NCBI GenBank assembly: GCA_041481445.1
Contig: JBGPBV010000260.1
Coordinates: 1-5,094 of the forward strand
DNA: 5,094 nt
From: AA29 sp041481445
GTDB taxonomy: Bacteria > Acidobacteriota > Vicinamibacteria > Fen-336
Reading direction: 5' to 3'
The position numbers and the translations under genes were made by a program. Below, one piece after another: positions 1-5,094 of this stretch. The notes beneath the pieces were generated by a model. It had not been told where the DNA came from and made no database searches. It saw nothing but the letters and a program-made list of their open reading frames with translations. Within the stretch, counting starts at the first letter, position 1; every line of letters begins with the position of its first letter.

Positions 1-1
1 C

Positions 2-1246
2 GGTCTCTCTCGCCCCAACAGGGTGTTCGCGAACTTCGGAACGGTCTCCGGAGGCGCGGGCAACCAGGTCACAGGCTCCGGCCAGGACGCGACGATCTCG
101 GGCGGCGTCGAGAACACGGCCGGCGGCCAGGATTCGACGGTCGGCGGTGGCGCCGGCAACAGCGCCGGCGCCAACGGTTCGACGGTGGGGGGCGGCCAGA
201 GCAACTCGGCGAGCGGCGCGCAGTCCACCGTGAGCGGCGGCCAGAACAACATTGCGAGCGGCGTGCAGTCGACGGTGAGCGGTGGCCGGAGCAACGTGGC
301 CTCCGGGTTCATGTCGACGATCGTGGGTGGGTTCCAGAACGGCGCCAGCGGAATCCTCTCCACGGTTGGCGGCGGCCAGAACAATCAGGCCGGCGGGAAC
401 TTCTCCTTCGCCGCCGGCACGAGCGCCCGGGTCCGGGACCCCTTCGAGAGCGGCGACCCTGACGGCGACGAGGGAAGTTTCGTGTGGTCCGATTCCAACG
501 CAGCGCCATTCACCTCCACCGGCCCCAGTCAGTTCCTGATCCGCGCCGCCGGCGGCGTGGGGATCAACACCAACTCCCCCTCACCGGGCGGGCTGACGGT
601 CGCCGCGCCCGGCAAGCTGACGTTTGAAACAACACCGCGCCAGATGATCGACCTGATGGGCCCGGCCTACGGCATCGGAGGGCAGGGAGGCGTGGTGTAC
701 TTCCGCACGGAACCGCCAGGTGGCGGCTTCTCCTGGTTCATGGGAGGCACCCACACCGACACGCAGAACGACCCTGGCCCGGGCGGCGTCCGCCAGATGA
801 GGCTCGATGGCGCCGGCAACCTGTTCGTCCGCGGCGCCGTCAGCGGCGGCGGCGCCGACTTCGCGGAGATGCTGGCGGGGGAGAGCGGGCTCGAGCCCGG
901 CGACGTGCTCGCGATCGGGCCCGACGGCTCCCTCGTCAGGAGCAGCGAGCCCGGCCAGACGACGGTCGTCGGCGTCTTCTCGACCCAGCCCGGCTTCCTC
1001 GGCGGCGCCGCCGAGGGGGAGGGCCACACGGGGAAGGTCCCGCTCGCCGTGGTGGGCATCGTGCCGGTCAAGGCCAGCGCCGAGAACGGCCCGATTCGGC
1101 CCGGCGATCGGCTGATCGCATCGGCGACGCGCGGGCACGCCATGCGTGCGACGGTCGAGCCCGTGGTCGGCAGCGTGGTCGGCAAGGCGCTGTCGCCGCT
1201 GCCGTCGGGGACCGGTCTCGTCCAGATGCTGGTGCTGGTCCAGTAG
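2..1246 (+). CDS. YadA-head-like repeat protein with C-terminal DFAE (Peptidase_G2-like) domain, 5'-partial
   Basis: The frame is open to the left edge, so this is the C-terminal part of a longer protein whose start and any signal peptide lie outside. A GTG at 23 is the first possible start inside the window, but it sits directly on the repeat region and has no convincing ribosome binding site. Numbering from that GTG, residues 7-128 are eight tandem repeats of the T-V-x-G-G-x-x-N-x-A-S-G-x-x-S type, like left-handed beta-roll heads of trimeric adhesins. Residues 129-185 form a linker with FVW (153-155) and QFLIRAAGGVGINT (170-183), a signature I associate with uncharacterised repeat proteins of environmental bacteria. 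Residues 270-407 form a compact domain with DFAE at 279-282. It ends at TAG 1244-1246. There is no YadA-type membrane anchor at the C-terminus, so it is not a classical type V autotransporter. An extracellular trimeric fibre is inferred. Confidence is high that it is a gene and moderate on its role. Confidence 0.88.
   Translation, partial: GLSRPNRVFANFGTVSGGAGNQVTGSGQDATISGGVENTAGGQDSTVGGGAGNSAGANGSTVGGGQSNSASGAQSTVSGGQNNIASGVQSTVSGGRSNVASGFMSTIVGGFQNGASGILSTVGGGQNNQAGGNFSFAAGTSARVRDPFESGDPDGDEGSFVWSDSNAAPFTSTGPSQFLIRAAGGVGINTNSPSPGGLTVAAPGKLTFETTPRQMIDLMGPAYGIGGQGGVVYFRTEPPGGGFSWFMGGTHTDTQNDPGPGGVRQMRLDGAGNLFVRGAVSGGGADFAEMLAGESGLEPGDVLAIGPDGSLVRSSEPGQTTVVGVFSTQPGFLGGAAEGEGHTGKVPLAVVGIVPVKASAENGPIRPGDRLIASATRGHAMRATVEPVVGSVVGKALSPLPSGTGLVQMLVLVQ
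41..406 (+). repeat. Eight tandem 45-bp coding repeats (15-aa YadA-head-like units)
   Basis: Within the first gene, eight consecutive units start at 41, 92, 137, 182, 227, 272, 317 and 362. The first unit is 17 codons and the other seven are exactly 15. The shared pattern is T-[VI]-[SGV]-G-G-x-x-N-x-A-[SG]-G-x-x-S. Units starting at 182, 227 and 272 are the most alike (for example TVGGGQSNSASGAQS and TVSGGQNNIASGVQS), which suggests recent duplication or homogenisation. Small glycines and serines with a regular Asn fit a beta-roll that trimerises, as in adhesin heads. The DNA repeat is degenerate at third positions, so selection appears to act at the protein level. More units may lie upstream, outside the window. 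Confidence 0.88.
830..1243 (+). other. C-terminal domain resembling phage Peptidase_G2 / intramolecular chaperone domain
   Basis: Residues about 270-407 (numbered from the GTG at 23) form a domain distinct from the repeats. It runs GGGADFAEM at 275-283, then LEPGDVLAI, VVGVFSTQPGFLGG, VPLAVVGIVPVKA, GPIRPGDRLIAS and finally VVGKALSPL. The order 'DxxE, PGDV, VGV(V/F)S..P, V.GRVPV-like strand, G.I.PGD.L..S, VVGKAL' matches what I remember of the autoprocessing C-terminal domain of phage appendage and tail-spike proteins (MEROPS family G2; phi29 pre-neck appendage type). There the D and E of such a motif are implicated in self-cleavage after trimer assembly. The motif order is seen directly; homology is from memory, and self-cleavage is inference. 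Confidence 0.5.
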
Positions 1247-1259
1247 CGCGCGCGCCGCT

Positions 1260-1321
1260 ACTTGTTCCGGAGCAAGTTCGCTTGAGGGCGACCGACTCAA
1301 CTTCAGGGGCGACGAGGCCCC
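1260..1321. terminator. Possible hairpins in the convergent intergenic region
   Basis: Between the rightward repeat-protein gene (stop at 1246) and the leftward zinc-ribbon operon (stop at 1333) lie 86 non-coding bases. Two small inverted repeats occur here. ACTTGTTCCGGAGCAAGT at 1260-1277 has a 7-bp stem including one G-T wobble and a CCGG loop. GGGGC/GCCCC at 1306-1310 and 1317-1321 has a 6-base loop. Neither is followed by a clear T-run on either strand, so intrinsic termination is weakly supported. The location between converging genes is the main argument. Nothing else is visible in this gap. Confidence 0.3.
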
Positions 1322-1332
1322 CCACGCCCGTC

Positions 1333-1884
1333 TCAGAGCGCGATGGCGACGATCCGCGGGTCGGTCAGGTCCAGCTGGAAGTCGAGCGACCGTACAGTAT
1401 CCGGGAGCTGCAGCTCGCTCGTGACGAACAAGTCGGACGCGAGCTCCCGCGCCTCCGCCTGCGAGAACGCGACCGTGCCCAGCTCCTTCCGCGCGCCCGC
1501 CGGACGCAAGTCCGGCTGCTCGAGCGTCAGGTGGAGGGACCACTTGCCTTTCTCCTCCAGGTCGCTCGGAAAGGCCGCGCAATAGAACCGCAGCGACCCG
1601 CGCTCGCGGAAGCGCTCGGCGAGGCCGCCGGAGGCGGCACCCCGCCGGTCGGATTCGCGCGCGGTGAGCCGGAGGCGCGCCTCGAAGGTCCAGAACGGGT
1701 AGAAGCGCTCGGAGCCGGCCGTGTAGAGCGCGAAGCTCACGGCCACGGGGACGAGCGAGCCGTCCTCCATGACTTCGAATCCGGCGCCGCAGTCCGCGCA
1801 GAGGAGGACGGCGGTTCCGGCGGGTGCGGACACGCGGCCCTGACATTTGGCGCAGCGCAGGGGCACCAGGCGCAGCGCGCTCAT
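1333..1884 (-). CDS. Short soluble zinc-ribbon protein, third gene of operon (183 aa)
   Basis: The product is not recognised as a named family. An N-terminal zinc ribbon is formed by C11-A-K-C14 and C29-A-D-C32, with 14 residues between the pairs. It is followed at 61-65 by FYPFW, an aromatic-Pro-aromatic motif shared with the two upstream genes. The remainder (66-183) is charged, with strand-like segments (W115-SLHLTLEQ, F169-QLDL), and has no membrane helix, so the protein should be cytosolic or bound to its partners. The ATG at 1884 is chosen because it overlaps the stop of the preceding gene as ATGA and puts the zinc ribbon at the N-terminus, as in both neighbours. The frame stays open far upstream, but that extension lacks a sensible protein. 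No strong Shine-Dalgarno is visible, so translation is probably coupled. A metal-binding or structural zinc site is inferred; function is unknown. Confidence 0.85.
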   Translation of the reverse strand: MSALRLVPLRCAKCQGRVSAPAGTAVLLCADCGAGFEVMEDGSLVPVAVSFALYTAGSERFYPFWTFEARLRLTARESDRRGAASGGLAERFRERGSLRFYCAAFPSDLEEKGKWSLHLTLEQPDLRPAGARKELGTVAFSQAEARELASDLFVTSELQLPDTVRSLDFQLDLTDPRIVAIAL

Positions 1885-2870
1885 GGCCGCTTCACGCCCG
1901 TGGTCTTGGACACCTTGCTCACGAATTGCTCCGTGGCCGCCACCAGGGACTCCTCGCCGCCGATGGTGACCTCCGCGCCATAACGGAAGCGGCGATAGCC
2001 CCAGTACATCATCCCCACCGAGGCGACGGCGGTGATGAGATAGGGCGCGGCGTCGTCGAAGGCCAGGCCGCGCAGCACGCTCGTCAGGAGGAGGTTCCCG
2101 CCGCCCACGCCGACGAGGAAGCAGACGACGCGATAAACGTCGTTGCCCGGAGCGCGGCCGAAGAGCAGCTTCCCCGTCACCCCGTCCGCGGTGGCCTGGT
2201 AGATCCGCTGGCGGTACTCGTAGCGGACGACCCAGAGCGGGTAGTACACGAGGGCCAGGGCCACGCCGACGACGTGGAGGAAGGCCCGGGTCATGCGATC
2301 GACCCCGGCCGCCACGCGGCCGCGATCCAGGAAGCGCTCCACCGCGAACGCGCGGACCTCGCTGGCCGGGGTCAGCGGCCGGAAGATCATCCCCTGCTTG
2401 GCGAGCGCGTCGTCGTCGAAGGGATCGAGGACGTCCGAGGCGAGGGCCACGGACTGGATGCCCAGGTCCCCGAGGTCGCAGGCGGCGCGGTTGACGTCGC
2501 AGCCCACGGAGACCCTCCGCTCGACCGGGATCCAGATCGTCCTCTTGTTCTCCTCCCGCTTGAGCTCGCCGAGGACCCAGCCGACGACCTTCCCGGTCAC
2601 GCGCCACACCGGCACGAACACGGGGAAGGCCTCCTTCACCCGGGCGGTGGCGGCGAGGTCACGCGCCTTGTTCATCTCGCCCCACCAGGCGGACAGGCTC
2701 GCGAGAACGGCCGGGCGCTCCGCCTCGAGGCGGACGCTGTAGCTCGGATGACCGAGGTCGCCCTGGGCGAGCAGCGCGCTCCCGCAGGCGGTGCAGGTCG
2801 TGATCCGCGTCCCCTCGGAGAGATGGACGGTCCCTCCGCACGACGGGCAGGCCAGGCCCTGGATGTCCAT
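1881..2870 (-). CDS. Zinc-ribbon membrane protein, second gene of operon (329 aa)
   Basis: The function is unknown. An N-terminal zinc ribbon (C8-P-S-C11, C26-T-A-C29) is followed by a region with FVPVW at 85-89. A longer middle segment carries IPVERRVSVGCD near 114-125 and a second cysteine at 131. The motif YYPLW at 209-213 comes next, then a short hairpin-like stretch ending in D229-G-V-T-G-K234, which recalls the closing strand of PepSY-type domains. Two hydrophobic segments (about 246-266 and 274-292) predict a membrane anchor near the C-terminus with a basic tail (YRRFRYG). Landmarks align in order with the upstream 250-aa protein (EVR...FLDRG against EVR...LTARG; YYPLW against HLPLY; DGVTGK against DAVSGR), so the two are probably paralogues. 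The ATG at 2870 shares its A with the upstream stop (TGATG), and GGAAGG lies 4 bases before it. The stop overlaps the next gene by 4 bases. Confidence 0.9.
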   Translation of the reverse strand: MDIQGLACPSCGGTVHLSEGTRITTCTACGSALLAQGDLGHPSYSVRLEAERPAVLASLSAWWGEMNKARDLAATARVKEAFPVFVPVWRVTGKVVGWVLGELKREENKRTIWIPVERRVSVGCDVNRAACDLGDLGIQSVALASDVLDPFDDDALAKQGMIFRPLTPASEVRAFAVERFLDRGRVAAGVDRMTRAFLHVVGVALALVYYPLWVVRYEYRQRIYQATADGVTGKLLFGRAPGNDVYRVVCFLVGVGGGNLLLTSVLRGLAFDDAAPYLITAVASVGMMYWGYRRFRYGAEVTIGGEESLVAATEQFVSKVSKTTGVKRP

Positions 2871-3622
2871 CAGACCTTCCGCGCGATCGCCAGCGCCACC
2901 AGGCCCAGGGGCACGGAGGCGACGGCGAAAAGGGGAATGCGCACGAGCAGGTTCGGCGAGAGCATCCCCAGGAAGAAGAAGCCGAAGATGGCGAGGGCGG
3001 CGATGCCGAGGTAGGCGGCCTCGCTCTTGACCGGATACGAGCCGACCAGGACGCGACCGGACACGGCGTCGACGGCGGCCTTCCACGAACGGCCTCGCCA
3101 CGTGTAGGGGAACTCGTACAGCGGCAGGTGCACGAGGCTCATCTCGCGGACGGCCGCGCGCGGGATGCCACGCGCGGTCAGCCACTCGAGCGCGGCCTCG
3201 AGGCGGACCTCGGGCTCGGCCAGCGGCAGGCTGGCCATGTCCTGCGCGGACACGTGCCGCAGCGCGCCGCCCGACAAGGGCACGTCGCCGAGGCCGGCCG
3301 CGGCCGAGGCCCGCGCGGGCTCGCTCCACTGCCGCTCGCCCGTGCCGTCCCCGGACACGAAGCGCCAGAGCGGGAAGTAGGTCAGGCTGGCCGCGGCCAC
3401 GACGGCGTCCCGCTCGAGTCCCTTGACCGTCTCGTTGCCGGCCATCCAGGAGAGCAGGCGGGCGCGGGCGGTGGGCTCGTCCAGCGTCCGCTCGGCCACG
3501 AAGTGGAGCACGGCCTTCGACCGGTCGAAGTAGACGGACGAGCCGCAGAAGGGACAAGGGGCGAAGCGCGCGCCGACGGGCAGGTCGAGGGCGCCCCCGC
3601 ACTGGCCGCAGTTGAAGGTCAA
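2870..3622 (-). CDS. Zinc-ribbon membrane protein, first gene of operon (250 aa)
   Basis: This is the first gene of the leftward operon. Its product starts with a zinc ribbon (C5-G-Q-C8, C23-P-F-C26) of the TFIIB/rubredoxin-knuckle type. YFPLW follows at 82-86 and HLPLYEFPY at 165-173, then a W-R-G-R-S-W turn and D185-A-V-S-G-R190. Two hydrophobic helices (about 203-221 and 225-247) close the protein, which ends RKV, so it is probably a membrane protein with a large soluble N-terminal part. The start is TTG at 3622-3620: no ATG or GTG lies just upstream in frame, AGGA sits 8 bases before it, and the cysteine ribbon begins four residues in. It resembles loosely described zinc-ribbon proteins that in other bacteria can sit near SPFH or TPM-type membrane genes. 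That link is from memory, and no such partner is in this window. A membrane-associated scaffold or protein-quality role would be speculation. Confidence 0.9.
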   Translation of the reverse strand: MTFNCGQCGGALDLPVGARFAPCPFCGSSVYFDRSKAVLHFVAERTLDEPTARARLLSWMAGNETVKGLERDAVVAAASLTYFPLWRFVSGDGTGERQWSEPARASAAAGLGDVPLSGGALRHVSAQDMASLPLAEPEVRLEAALEWLTARGIPRAAVREMSLVHLPLYEFPYTWRGRSWKAAVDAVSGRVLVGSYPVKSEAAYLGIAALAIFGFFFLGMLSPNLLVRIPLFAVASVPLGLVALAIARKV

Positions 3623-3630
3623 GCGCGCAA

Positions 3631-3634
3631 TCCT
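3631..3634 (-). promoter_or_regulatory. Ribosome binding site supporting the TTG start of the 250-aa zinc-ribbon gene
   Basis: On the minus strand the bases read GGTAGGATTGCGCGC directly before TTG at 3622. AGGA is separated from the TTG by 8 bases, a normal Shine-Dalgarno distance. This supports the unusual TTG start. The same bases (TAGGAT) could also be read as a poor -10 element, in which case the message would be nearly leaderless, but I see no matching -35 and prefer the ribosome-binding reading. Confidence 0.55.
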
Positions 3635-3648
3635 ACCAAGATGCGGGC

Positions 3649-3677
3649 TTGACGCCGCGCGCGGGGTCCGCGATCAT
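3649..3677 (+). promoter_or_regulatory. Candidate sigma-70-like promoter for the hydroxylase-glycosyltransferase operon
   Basis: TTGACG at 3649-3654 matches 5 of 6 bases of the -35 consensus. After exactly 17 bases, GATCAT at 3672-3677 matches 4 of 6 bases of the -10 consensus. Transcription would begin near 3684, about 35 bases before the ATG at 3718. If real, it removes the upstream TTG (3649) and ATG (3676) as starts of the hydroxylase gene, because both lie inside the promoter. It sits in the narrow gap between divergent genes, where a promoter is expected. The match is by eye only. Confidence 0.45.
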
Positions 3678-3717
3678 GCCCGTCATCGGTACACCAGGCG
3701 ACGGAAACGGGCTCACG

Positions 3718-4542
3718 ATGCTGCTCCAGATGATTGGAGTCTTCGCGGCGACCGCCGTCGTCCTCTTCATCGCCGAGCGCCTCGATCCCGCGCGCGTCCA
3801 GCCCGTCTTCCGCCGCGGCTTCTTCACCGACGGCGTCTATTGCGTCACCAGCGTCGGGGTCCGGACCCTCGTCAACGGCACCCTCGCCATCGCCATCTCG
3901 GACGCGGGCGCCGAGCTGGCGCCCGGCTACTCCGTCGGCGTGCTACGTGACCAACCGCTATGGGTCCAGACCCTCGCCATCATCGTCGCTCTGGACTTCG
4001 TCTCGTACGTCCTGCACCGGCTCAAGCACCGATGGGACTGGTTCTGGCGCCTCCACGAGACCCACCACAGCTCGGAGGACCTCGACTGGTTCTCGAGCGT
4101 CCGCTTCCACCCCCTGGAGCGCCTGATCGACCGCACGATCTACCTCTTTCCTCTGGTCTTCCTCGGGGTCTCGGACGGGGCCCTGCTGGTCCTGGCCGCG
4201 GTCGACGCCACGATCGCGAGCTTCAGCCACTCGAACCTGGACTGGCGGATCGGGCCTTTCATCTACGTGTTCGTCGGGCCGGAGATGCACCAGTGGCACC
4301 ACGCGAAGGACCCGCGGTTCCAGAACCGCAACTTCGGCAACAACCTCTCCGTCTTCGACTGGATCTTCGGCACGGCGTACGTCGCGCCGGAGAGCCCGAC
4401 GGAGTTCGGCCTGCGCGACGCGAGCTACCCCGAAGGCCACTTCCTGAAGCAGTTCCTCCATGCGTTCCGGCCCGCGCGGCCCGTGCCCGCCGTGGCGCCG
4501 GCGGCGCCGGAGCCGGCGGCGGCGGGCGGCTCGCCTCCTTGA
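3718..4542 (+). CDS. Fatty acid hydroxylase / sterol desaturase family membrane protein
   Basis: This is a membrane-bound diiron enzyme of the fatty-acid-hydroxylase superfamily, which uses O2 to hydroxylate or desaturate a lipid or sterol-like substrate. The histidine clusters are complete: H100-RLK-H104, H113-ET-H116-H117, and H191-QW-H194-H195, plus H131 (RFHP) and H171 (SHSN). The family-typical NFGNNLSVFDWIFGTAY stretch is at 205-221. Hydrophobic segments lie at about 2-19, 82-99 and 141-168. From the ATG at 3718 the protein is 274 aa, a usual family length. An ATG at 3676 (288 aa) and a TTG at 3649 (297 aa) are alternatives, but they fall within a probable promoter. GGAA at 3703-3706 is a weak ribosome site. 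The C-terminus (252-274) is a Pro/Ala-rich tail, probably disordered. Its stop overlaps the next gene by 4 bases, so the two are likely co-translated. The exact substrate cannot be told from sequence. Confidence 0.92.
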   Translation: MLLQMIGVFAATAVVLFIAERLDPARVQPVFRRGFFTDGVYCVTSVGVRTLVNGTLAIAISDAGAELAPGYSVGVLRDQPLWVQTLAIIVALDFVSYVLHRLKHRWDWFWRLHETHHSSEDLDWFSSVRFHPLERLIDRTIYLFPLVFLGVSDGALLVLAAVDATIASFSHSNLDWRIGPFIYVFVGPEMHQWHHAKDPRFQNRNFGNNLSVFDWIFGTAYVAPESPTEFGLRDASYPEGHFLKQFLHAFRPARPVPAVAPAAPEPAAAGGSPP

Positions 4543-5094
4543 ACCGTCGCCTCGCGATCGTGGCCCTGGTTCTCGCCCTTCTGGGGACGTACTTCCGGCT
4601 CGCCCACCTCGATCGCAAGGTCTTCTGGCTCGACGAGACGCACACTGCGCTGTGGATCTCGGGCCTGACCCGCGACGACTTCCTCCGCGAGGTGGCGGAA
4701 AAGCCGCTGTTCACCGCGGACGACCTGAAGAAGTACCGGAGCCTCGGTGACACGGGCGCAGGGGGGACCGTCCGGTACCTGGCCACCGTCGTGCCCCATC
4801 ACACGCCGCTGTACGGAGTGGCGACGTCGCTCTGGGCACGCGCGTTCGGCGACTCCGTGGCCGCCCTGCGCGCTTTGCCCGCCCTCGTCAGCCTGCTCGG
4901 GCTCCCGCTCGTCTACTGGCTGGCACGCGAGATGTTCGAATCGACGTCGGCGGCCTGGATCGCGGTCGGCCTGTTCGCGGTCTCTCCCTTCCACGTCCTC
5001 TATGCCCAGGAGGCGCGGCCGTACAGCTTCTGGACGGTGGCGACGCTCCTGTCGAGCGTGGCCCTGGTCCGCGCGATGCGGCTCGGGACCTGGA
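4539..5094 (+). CDS. Glycosyltransferase family 39 / ArnT-like membrane protein, 3'-partial
   Basis: The frame runs to the right edge without a stop, giving the first 185 residues of a larger polytopic protein (the family is usually 450-600 aa). A basic N-terminus (LNRR) precedes a first membrane helix (about 5-22). FWLDET at 29-34 follows in the first outer loop, where GT-C enzymes carry their conserved catalytic acidic residue. HHTPLYG at 87-93, the R-A-L-P-A-L helix start at 111-116, and SPFHVLYAQEARPYSFW at 149-165 are hallmarks of PMT_2/ArnT-like transferases. These use polyprenyl-phosphate-linked sugars to glycosylate lipids or proteins on the outer face of the inner membrane. An extra charged loop (45-80, DDLKKYR) precedes the HHTPLYG motif. 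The start is TTG at 4539, overlapping the previous stop as TTGA; a GTG at 4560 would cut into the first helix. The acceptor is unknown. Pairing with a lipid hydroxylase suggests an envelope lipid. Confidence 0.9.
   Translation, partial: MNRRLAIVALVLALLGTYFRLAHLDRKVFWLDETHTALWISGLTRDDFLREVAEKPLFTADDLKKYRSLGDTGAGGTVRYLATVVPHHTPLYGVATSLWARAFGDSVAALRALPALVSLLGLPLVYWLAREMFESTSAAWIAVGLFAVSPFHVLYAQEARPYSFWTVATLLSSVALVRAMRLGTW

Noticed and set aside
41..406. Regularly spaced repeats as a possible CRISPR array
   Set aside because: The period is 45 bp with no distinct spacers, the frame is open throughout, and conservation is at amino-acid level. These are coding repeats.
581..1846. 421-codon open frame on the minus strand across the repeat-protein gene and the third zinc-ribbon gene
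   Set aside because: The translation is Arg/Ala/Pro-rich without domains, and it crosses two well-supported genes and a convergent junction. It is an antisense artefact of high GC.
1885..2607. Longer start for the 183-aa zinc-ribbon gene (424 codons)
   Set aside because: The added N-terminal part is low-complexity Arg/Gly/Pro sequence lying wholly within the second gene. The ATGA junction and N-terminal ribbon favour 1884.
1824..3014. 396-codon open frame on the plus strand opposite the zinc-ribbon operon
   Set aside because: It is rich in His/Arg/Gly/Ala with no recognisable motif, and lies antisense to two genes that carry conserved cysteine ribbons and overlapping junctions.
2871..3602. 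Longer start for the 329-aa zinc-ribbon gene (573 codons)
   Set aside because: The extension is an out-of-frame shadow of the first zinc-ribbon gene. The TGATG junction with GGAAGG before it and the N-terminal ribbon support 2870.
4491..4531. GC-only low-complexity stretch as a possible terminator or recombination site
   Set aside because: It encodes the Pro/Ala-rich tail of the hydroxylase and lies immediately before a coupled downstream start. No hairpin with a T-run is present.
4460..4750. 96-codon plus-strand frame spanning the end of the hydroxylase and the start of the glycosyltransferase
   Set aside because: It is Arg/Pro-rich and out of frame with both genes, which have clear motifs through the same bases.

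Overview
The window is very GC-rich, with strong GC bias at third codon positions and long spurious open frames on both strands. This points to a high-GC, probably environmental bacterium with a Gram-negative-type envelope. Lineage cannot be fixed from the sequence; Rokubacteria, Acidobacteria or deltaproteobacterial relatives are guesses from general familiarity only. There are no RNA genes, insertion sequences, CRISPR arrays or phage structural genes. Coding density is high and no gene-free stretch exceeds about 100 bases.

Left part (1-1246, + strand): the 3' portion of a gene for a repeat-rich, probably surface or fibre-like protein. Eight 15-residue YadA-head-like repeats (T-V-x-G-G-x-x-N-x-A-S-G-x-x-S) lead into a linker and then a C-terminal domain with a D-F-A-E motif. 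That domain resembles the phage intramolecular-chaperone/autoprocessing (Peptidase_G2-like) domain. The start of the gene lies outside the window. A short convergent intergenic region (1247-1332) with small hairpins follows.

Middle part (1333-3622, - strand): a tightly packed three-gene operon, transcribed leftwards in the order 250 aa, 329 aa, 183 aa. The junctions overlap by 1 base (TGATG) and 4 bases (ATGA). Each protein begins with its own four-cysteine zinc ribbon and carries an aromatic-Pro-aromatic/Trp motif (YFPLW, FVPVW or FYPFW). The first two look like full-length paralogues with two C-terminal membrane helices and a D-[AG]-V-[ST]-G-[KR] motif before them. The third is a shorter soluble member. 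I do not know their function, and this operon is the best candidate for a poorly described system here.

Right part (3623-5094, + strand): diverging from the zinc-ribbon operon is a membrane fatty-acid-hydroxylase/sterol-desaturase-family protein with all expected histidine clusters. Its stop codon overlaps (TTGA) the start of a glycosyltransferase family 39/ArnT-like integral membrane protein that runs off the window. The pair probably forms a lipid or envelope-modification operon. A plausible sigma-70-like promoter (TTGACG, 17 bases, GATCAT) lies in the divergent region and favours the downstream ATG of the hydroxylase gene.
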